Below, piece by piece: positions 7,646-10,238 of a stretch of 10,238 nt of DNA. Made by a program: the position numbers and the translations under genes. Where the stretch lies: positions 1-10,238 of the forward strand of contig JBHHYR010000138.1 of NCBI GenBank assembly GCA_046757585.1, given 5' to 3'. Within the stretch, counting starts at the first letter, position 1, and each line of letters begins with the position of its first letter. The notes below the pieces were generated by a model. That model searched no databases and was not told the DNA's origin. It saw only the letters and a list, made by a program, of their open reading frames with translations. This DNA comes from JBHHYR01 sp046757585 (lineage in GTDB: Bacteria; Desulfobacterota; Binatia; HRBIN30).

Positions 7646-7729
7646 TCCCCTCCTTTCGCAAAGGAGGGCCAGGGAGGATTTGATGGCGCGTCGCAAAATC
7701 CCCCTCGATCCCCCTTTGTCAAAGGGGGA
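7646..7729. repeat. Nested double-hairpin repeat (REP/MITE-like)
   Basis: Two perfect 9-bp hairpins with 3-base loops are present: CCCTCCTTT / AAAGGAGGG (7648-7656 with 7660-7668) and TCCCCCTTT / AAAGGGGGA (7709-7717 with 7721-7729). The sequence 7646-7681 is also similar to the reverse complement of 7696-7729, so the two hairpins are inverted copies of one unit around a 14-base centre (7682-7695), and the whole block can fold as one long cruciform. Such C-run/TTT/G-run palindromes recur between genes in many bacterial genomes and translate to a false PPLSKGE-type peptide. No transposase is adjacent. Confidence 0.8.
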
Positions 7730-7916
7730 GGTAGCGATAGAAGCTCGCTGGTATCTTCGGGATTGAGGCTAACAACCTAACCACGTCCCGAGTTGCAGTT
7801 CGAGACACGCTGGCAGTCGGGTCGCCGGGTAGTTCACGCTCACCGAGCCGCTGAGGCCGGCGTTGACACCAGAACGGTGCTGGGTTGCTTGCGTCCGATG
7901 CTCCGTCTGGTGCACC

Positions 7917-8126
7917 ATGCAAGTGATGTCGCCCCAGAGCCCCTACGAGCGTCTCCGCCGGCAGCTCGAAGCGACGGATCCCCTGGTGGTAGAAGCGGCG
8001 GATGAGGTGGATGTTGCACTGATCGACTGGGCTCTCTCCCTCTCTCCGTGGGAACGACTGCGCGCAAGCTCGGAGGCGCTCGACTTCCTGTCGAGGTTCC
8101 ATCGTGTCACATCCCAAGCGCGCTGA
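7917..8126 (+). CDS. Small unknown protein, predicted partner/antitoxin of the nucleotidyltransferase
   Basis: This 69-residue frame starts at ATG 7917; GTG 7923 and ATG 7926 are nearly equivalent starts and none has a strong ribosome binding site. It ends 23 bases inside the nucleotidyltransferase gene. The product is polar and acidic in its first half (EATDPLVVEAADEVDVALID) and then carries a conserved-looking WALSLSPWERLRA segment with a helical, Arg-containing end. I recall similar small proteins with an LSP-x-ERL motif encoded before nucleotidyltransferases, but I cannot name a domain. The overlap means translational coupling, and the small-then-large gene order is that of many toxin-antitoxin pairs. 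An antitoxin role is therefore inferred from context only. Confidence 0.62.
   Translation: MQVMSPQSPYERLRRQLEATDPLVVEAADEVDVALIDWALSLSPWERLRASSEALDFLSRFHRVTSQAR
8093..8096 (+). promoter_or_regulatory. Ribosome binding site of the nucleotidyltransferase, inside the upstream gene
   Basis: GAGG lies seven bases before GTG 8104 and within the last codons of the small upstream gene. It supports the GTG start and coupled translation of the pair. Confidence 0.6.
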
Positions 8127-8592
8127 CCTGGCCGGTCTGATCGACGCGCTCCTCGCGCACCAGGTGCAATTCATCGTTGTTGGCGGAGCCGGAGCCGTCC
8201 TGCACGGTGCGCTCACGGTCACCCAAGACCTGGACGTGGTCCATTGCCTGACGCCAGAGAATGTCCAACGATTGCAGAGCGTGCTCGACCGACTGGACGC
8301 GTACGTTCGCGAACCGGGCCACCGTCGCGTCCGTCCCGACGCCCCCCTTCTGAGGAGCGGCGGACAGCTCAATCTAATCACCGCTCTCGGCCCCCTGGAT
8401 CTCCTTGGCCGCCTGCACGACGGGCGTGGGTACCACGAGCTCTTGCCCCACACCGAGGTGCTGGGCGATGGCACCCACGACGTGCGAGTGGTGGATTTGC
8501 CCACCCTCATCGAGATCAAATCAGCGGCTGGGCGCGCGAAAGATCGACTTGTCCTTCCGCTTCTCCTCGCGCTGCTGCGTGAGCGCAAGTGA
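8104..8592 (+). CDS. Nucleotidyltransferase, toxin-like (AbiEii/MenT-related fold)
   Basis: The 162-residue protein shows the start of a nucleotidyltransferase fold: FIVVGGAGAVLHGA (about 23-36) followed by TQDLDVV (40-46), whose two Asp (42 and 44) are the expected metal ligands. A later Asp in LGPLDLLG (99) may be the third carboxylate. The C-terminal segment DLPTLIEIKSAAGRAKDR (131-148) is the Leu-rich, Lys-Arg-Asp-containing region typical of the short nucleotidyltransferases I associate with AbiEii/MenT-type toxins and DUF6036-like families. These proteins transfer nucleotides to tRNA or protein targets in known cases; the target here is unknown. The start is GTG with a GAGG site seven bases upstream, overlapping the small upstream gene by 23 bases. 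Length and motifs look intact. An antibiotic or housekeeping nucleotidyltransferase role is less likely given the context. Confidence 0.82.
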   Translation: MSHPKRADLAGLIDALLAHQVQFIVVGGAGAVLHGALTVTQDLDVVHCLTPENVQRLQSVLDRLDAYVREPGHRRVRPDAPLLRSGGQLNLITALGPLDLLGRLHDGRGYHELLPHTEVLGDGTHDVRVVDLPTLIEIKSAAGRAKDRLVLPLLLALLRERK

Positions 8593-8658
8593 TGCGGTGC
8601 CCCCCATCATTACCCTGTCTCGCCGCCTCCGGCGGATCTCTGCTCCGGTCTCTCCCCC

Positions 8659-8687
8659 TTGACCCGACGGACCAATCAGCATAACAT
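8659..8687 (+). promoter_or_regulatory. Sigma70-like promoter of the Phd/VapC operon
   Basis: TTGACC (8659-8664) and TAACAT (8682-8687) are separated by 17 bases. Each hexamer has four or five consensus bases. A start site around 8694 would fall inside the inverted repeat at 8690-8709 and about 30 bases before the antitoxin ATG. Confidence 0.6.
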
Positions 8688-8689
8688 CG

Positions 8690-8709
8690 TGGTCATATTG
8701 AAGTGACCA
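8690..8709. promoter_or_regulatory. Perfect inverted repeat, probable Phd operator
   Basis: TGGTCA (8690-8695) and TGACCA (8704-8709) are exact reverse complements separated by eight bases, giving centres 14 bases apart. The repeat lies just downstream of the -10 element and before the antitoxin start, where Phd-type antitoxins usually bind to repress their own operon. Binding is inferred. Confidence 0.6.
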
Positions 8710-8722
8710 TGGTTGGTGATTT

Positions 8723-8956
8723 ATGACCCACACGATAAGCAGCAGCCAGCTCAAGGCCCATTGTTCTCAGGTCATCGACGAAGTGGTGCGGGCGCGAACG
8801 CAGGTGATCATCACCAAGCGGGGACGCCCGGTCGCGAAGCTGGCCCCGATCGAAGACAAGCAGCGCCCCAGCCTTTTCGGCTTTGCCCGCGGCCACATCA
8901 CCGTGCACGGTGACATCACCGGCCCGATCGACGTGGACTGGGAAGCGGCGCAGTGA
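8723..8956 (+). CDS. Phd/YefM-family antitoxin
   Basis: The 77-residue protein fits the Phd/YefM fold. The N-terminal segment MTHTISSSQLKAHCSQVIDE is followed by a VIITKRGRPVAKLAPIE strand-turn-strand, the signature of this DNA-binding family. The C-terminal half (SLFGFARGHITVHGDITGP...DWEAAQ) is the part expected to wrap and inhibit the toxin, and its GDIT-x-P and W-E motifs recur in antitoxins paired with PIN toxins. It would neutralise the VapC encoded next and repress the shared promoter. Its stop codon overlaps the toxin start (GTGA), so translation is coupled. The ribosome binding site before ATG 8723 is weak (GGTGAT). All expected parts are present. Confidence 0.92.
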   Translation: MTHTISSSQLKAHCSQVIDEVVRARTQVIITKRGRPVAKLAPIEDKQRPSLFGFARGHITVHGDITGPIDVDWEAAQ

Positions 8957-9363
8957 GGCTTCTTCTCGACACTCACGTACTGATCTGGCTCAGCGAAGGT
9001 CTCGAGGAGCTGAGGCCTAGCGCACGGCGAGTCGTCGAACGGGGTGCGGCACGTGACGGTCTCGCCGTTTCGGCGATCTCGTTCTGGGAGGTAGCCATGC
9101 TGGAACAGCGCAGGCGGCTCTCTCTCTCGACTCCCCTGCCCGAGTGGCGGCGGCGGGTGCTCGAAGCGCCCGGGATAACGGAAGCCGTCGTGTCCGGAGA
9201 CATTGCGATCGAGGCGGTGCAGCTCCCGGGCGAGCTGCACGCGGATCCGGCAGACCGCATCCTGGTTGCCACCGCTCGCGTGCTCGGCCTCCGGCTCGTG
9301 ACTCGCGACGAGCGGCTGATCGCTTACGGCCGGGCCGGTCACGTGAGCGCGGCGGCGGTCTGA
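8953..9363 (+). CDS. vapC: VapC-type PIN-domain toxin ribonuclease
   Basis: The 136-residue PIN-domain protein has the acidic active-site set: Asp6 in LLLDTHVLIW, Glu46 in ISFWEVAML, Asp98 and Asp101 in HADPADRILVATA, and Asp119 in TRDERL. These residues bind Mg2+ or Mn2+ for RNA cleavage; known VapC toxins cut tRNA or rRNA, but the target cannot be read here. The HxDPADR and ATARVLGL-x-LVT-x-DE motifs place it in the PIN subfamily usually paired with Phd-type antitoxins. GTG start 8953 overlaps the antitoxin stop by four bases. The length is standard and no active-site residue is missing, so the toxin looks functional. Confidence 0.93.
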   Translation: MRLLLDTHVLIWLSEGLEELRPSARRVVERGAARDGLAVSAISFWEVAMLEQRRRLSLSTPLPEWRRRVLEAPGITEAVVSGDIAIEAVQLPGELHADPADRILVATARVLGLRLVTRDERLIAYGRAGHVSAAAV

Positions 9364-9489
9364 CGGCCGGGAAGTTCTGCGCCCCTCGATGTAACGTCTC
9401 GCCCCACTTCCTCGCCTGGCTACACGATGCGCGCGTGAGTCTCGCCTTCACGACCTTGAGCCACTCAGCAGATCCTCCTCCCCCGCCGG

Positions 9490-9658
9490 CTAGCAGTCCG
9501 TTGAAAAACAGGCACCGTAGCGAGGGTAAGCGATTTTGCGTCAGATCAAGGCGCCGAACCGGAGGCAAATCGGGTGATTTTGTTGAGGATTCGGCAACGC
9601 AGAGCTGGCGGAAAATAGCCACCCGCAGTAGGGGCCCTGTTTTTCAACGGGCTGCTAG
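9490..9658. mobile_element. MITE-like non-autonomous element with 23-bp terminal inverted repeats
   Basis: The left end (9490-9512) and right end (9636-9658) are reverse complements with one mismatch over 23 bases; the core is TTGAAAAACAGG on the left and CCTGTTTTTCAACGG on the right. The element is 169 bp and begins and ends with CTAG, which could be a target-site duplication or part of the repeat. An internal pair GCCGAA (9553-9558) / TTCGGC (9590-9595) allows a second stem. It is too short to encode a transposase and has no plausible gene. Elements with GTTGAAAAA-type ends are familiar between genes in deltaproteobacterial-type genomes. It lies in the convergent gap between vapC and the right-edge gene. 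Confidence 0.85.
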
Positions 9659-9725
9659 GTGCGCAGCGGCCTGCAGAAGCGATCGACCACCAATGTGGAT
9701 CCGAGGCTATGCCTGGTCCTCCACC

Positions 9726-10238
9726 CTACGGCGCGCACAGCAGCTTGAGGGAATCGGTATCCTTCTTGCCGTCTGCCCGTATGGCCCGGACCCTGAGGAC
9801 TTTCTTTCCCTGCTTGCCGTTGGGCTTCAGCGGTACAGTCACCGCGATCGGCCCGGTGCAGGTATTGGCGCTCAGAGGCGCGGCGAAGGTCACCACGTTC
9901 ACATGCTTCCCGCTCACACTATTTGCGCCCAGCAACTCGATTGCCGCGAGGAGGTTGGCGGCATTGGCGGCATCGGTACTGTTTTTCGCATCGGGGCGTG
10001 GCTTGAGAACGGTGTACTCGGTAATGCTGCTCGGAGCACACTTCGGCAGTCGCGGATCCATGGCGTTGGCACAGATGGCAAGCGAGAAGGTGCACTGGCC
10101 GGCCGTGCTGTCGGTGTCGCAGGACCCTTGCCCGTCCTTGCACACGAGCTTCTTGCTCGGCTTGCCCCGCCTGGTGAAGGTGGCGTTTAGGCCAACGGAC
10201 CATTCACTGACGCAGTCTGTCTTCTTGCTGCCACCACC
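9726..10238 (-). CDS. Cys-rich protein of unknown function, 5' end outside window
   Basis: The frame is open to the window edge; the GTG at 10145-10143 is internal, because the codons before it read a sensible sequence (KKTDCVSEW, then LNATFTRRGKPSKKL). About 170 residues are visible. Motifs are DCVSEW, CKDGQGSCDTD, AGQCTFSLAICAN and DPRLPKCAP, followed by a Val/Lys-rich beta-type domain ending KLLCAP. The Asp-x-Asp and paired Cys pattern suggests an extracellular, possibly metal-binding, disulfide-bonded module. I have the impression that similar DGxxxCDxD...GxCTF proteins recur in these lineages, but I cannot name a characterised family. It converges with vapC across the MITE-like element. 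The TAG stop is at 9728-9726. The signal peptide, if any, is off the window. Confidence 0.8.
   Translation of the reverse strand, partial: GGGSKKTDCVSEWSVGLNATFTRRGKPSKKLVCKDGQGSCDTDSTAGQCTFSLAICANAMDPRLPKCAPSSITEYTVLKPRPDAKNSTDAANAANLLAAIELLGANSVSGKHVNVVTFAAPLSANTCTGPIAVTVPLKPNGKQGKKVLRVRAIRADGKKDTDSLKLLCAP

Noticed and set aside
7461..7766. 101-residue + strand reading frame
   Set aside because: Its C-terminal part is the translation of the nested hairpin repeat (KIPLDPPLSKGE), a common artefact of such repeats, and the rest has no domain.
7719..8588. 289-residue - strand reading frame
   Set aside because: It is antisense to the small-protein/nucleotidyltransferase pair, very Arg/Ser-rich, and the + strand pair has clear motifs.
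8623..8635. CCGCC-TCC-GGCGG hairpin as terminator of the nucleotidyltransferase
   Set aside because: The 5-bp stem has no T-run after it and is easily expected in GC-rich DNA; not strong enough to annotate.
9144..10190. 348-residue + strand reading frame
   Set aside because: It runs through vapC in another frame, the MITE and the antisense of the right-edge gene; composition and lack of domains mark it as chance.

Overview
The window is GC-rich (estimated by eye, not counted) and looks like part of a bacterial chromosome from the deltaproteobacterial-type lineages (Myxococcota, Desulfobacterota, Binatota-like). The grounds are a secreted protein with a long Thr-Pro linker, 8-Cys repeats and a Cys/hydrophobic/poly-Arg C-terminal tail of the MYXO-CTERM kind, neighbours with DUF11 repeats and Asp/Cys motifs, and two palindromic repeat families that I associate with such genomes. 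The lineage is an inference; nothing here fixes a genus.

Layout. (1) Positions 1-4544 hold two extracellular proteins on the + strand: the 3' part of a DUF11-repeat protein (1-1754, open at the left edge), then an 866-residue exported protein (1944-4544) with three PPC-like domains, a ~225-residue Thr-Pro linker, four 8-Cys repeats and a C-terminal sorting tail. (2) Positions 4818-7016 hold a zinc-finger/HTH protein of the YgiT/MqsA antitoxin type with no toxin gene beside it. It is followed 21 bases later, after a strong ribosome binding site, by an AlkK-like fatty acyl-CoA ligase. (3) Positions 7017-9658 are an accessory stretch. It contains about 600 bases with no convincing gene except a possible HTH-like remnant, a nested double hairpin (7646-7729), and two two-gene toxin-antitoxin-like modules. 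The first module is a small unknown protein plus a nucleotidyltransferase (7917-8592); the second is a Phd-type antitoxin plus a PIN-domain VapC toxin (8723-9363). A 169-bp MITE-like element with 23-bp terminal inverted repeats (9490-9658) closes the stretch. (4) At the right edge, on the - strand, lies the 3' part of a Cys-rich protein of unknown function (9726-10238).

How the parts relate. The two left-hand proteins both look built for the cell surface, with adhesion-type or scaffold-type modules. The ligase would activate free fatty acids for degradation or lipid synthesis, and its close spacing to the zinc-finger/HTH gene suggests co-transcription. The two toxin-antitoxin-like modules lie between two different mobile-type palindromic repeats. 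The Phd/VapC module has a recognisable promoter overlapping a perfect 6-bp inverted repeat, as expected for an autoregulated toxin-antitoxin operon. I see no rRNA, tRNA or CRISPR array, and no complete insertion sequence.
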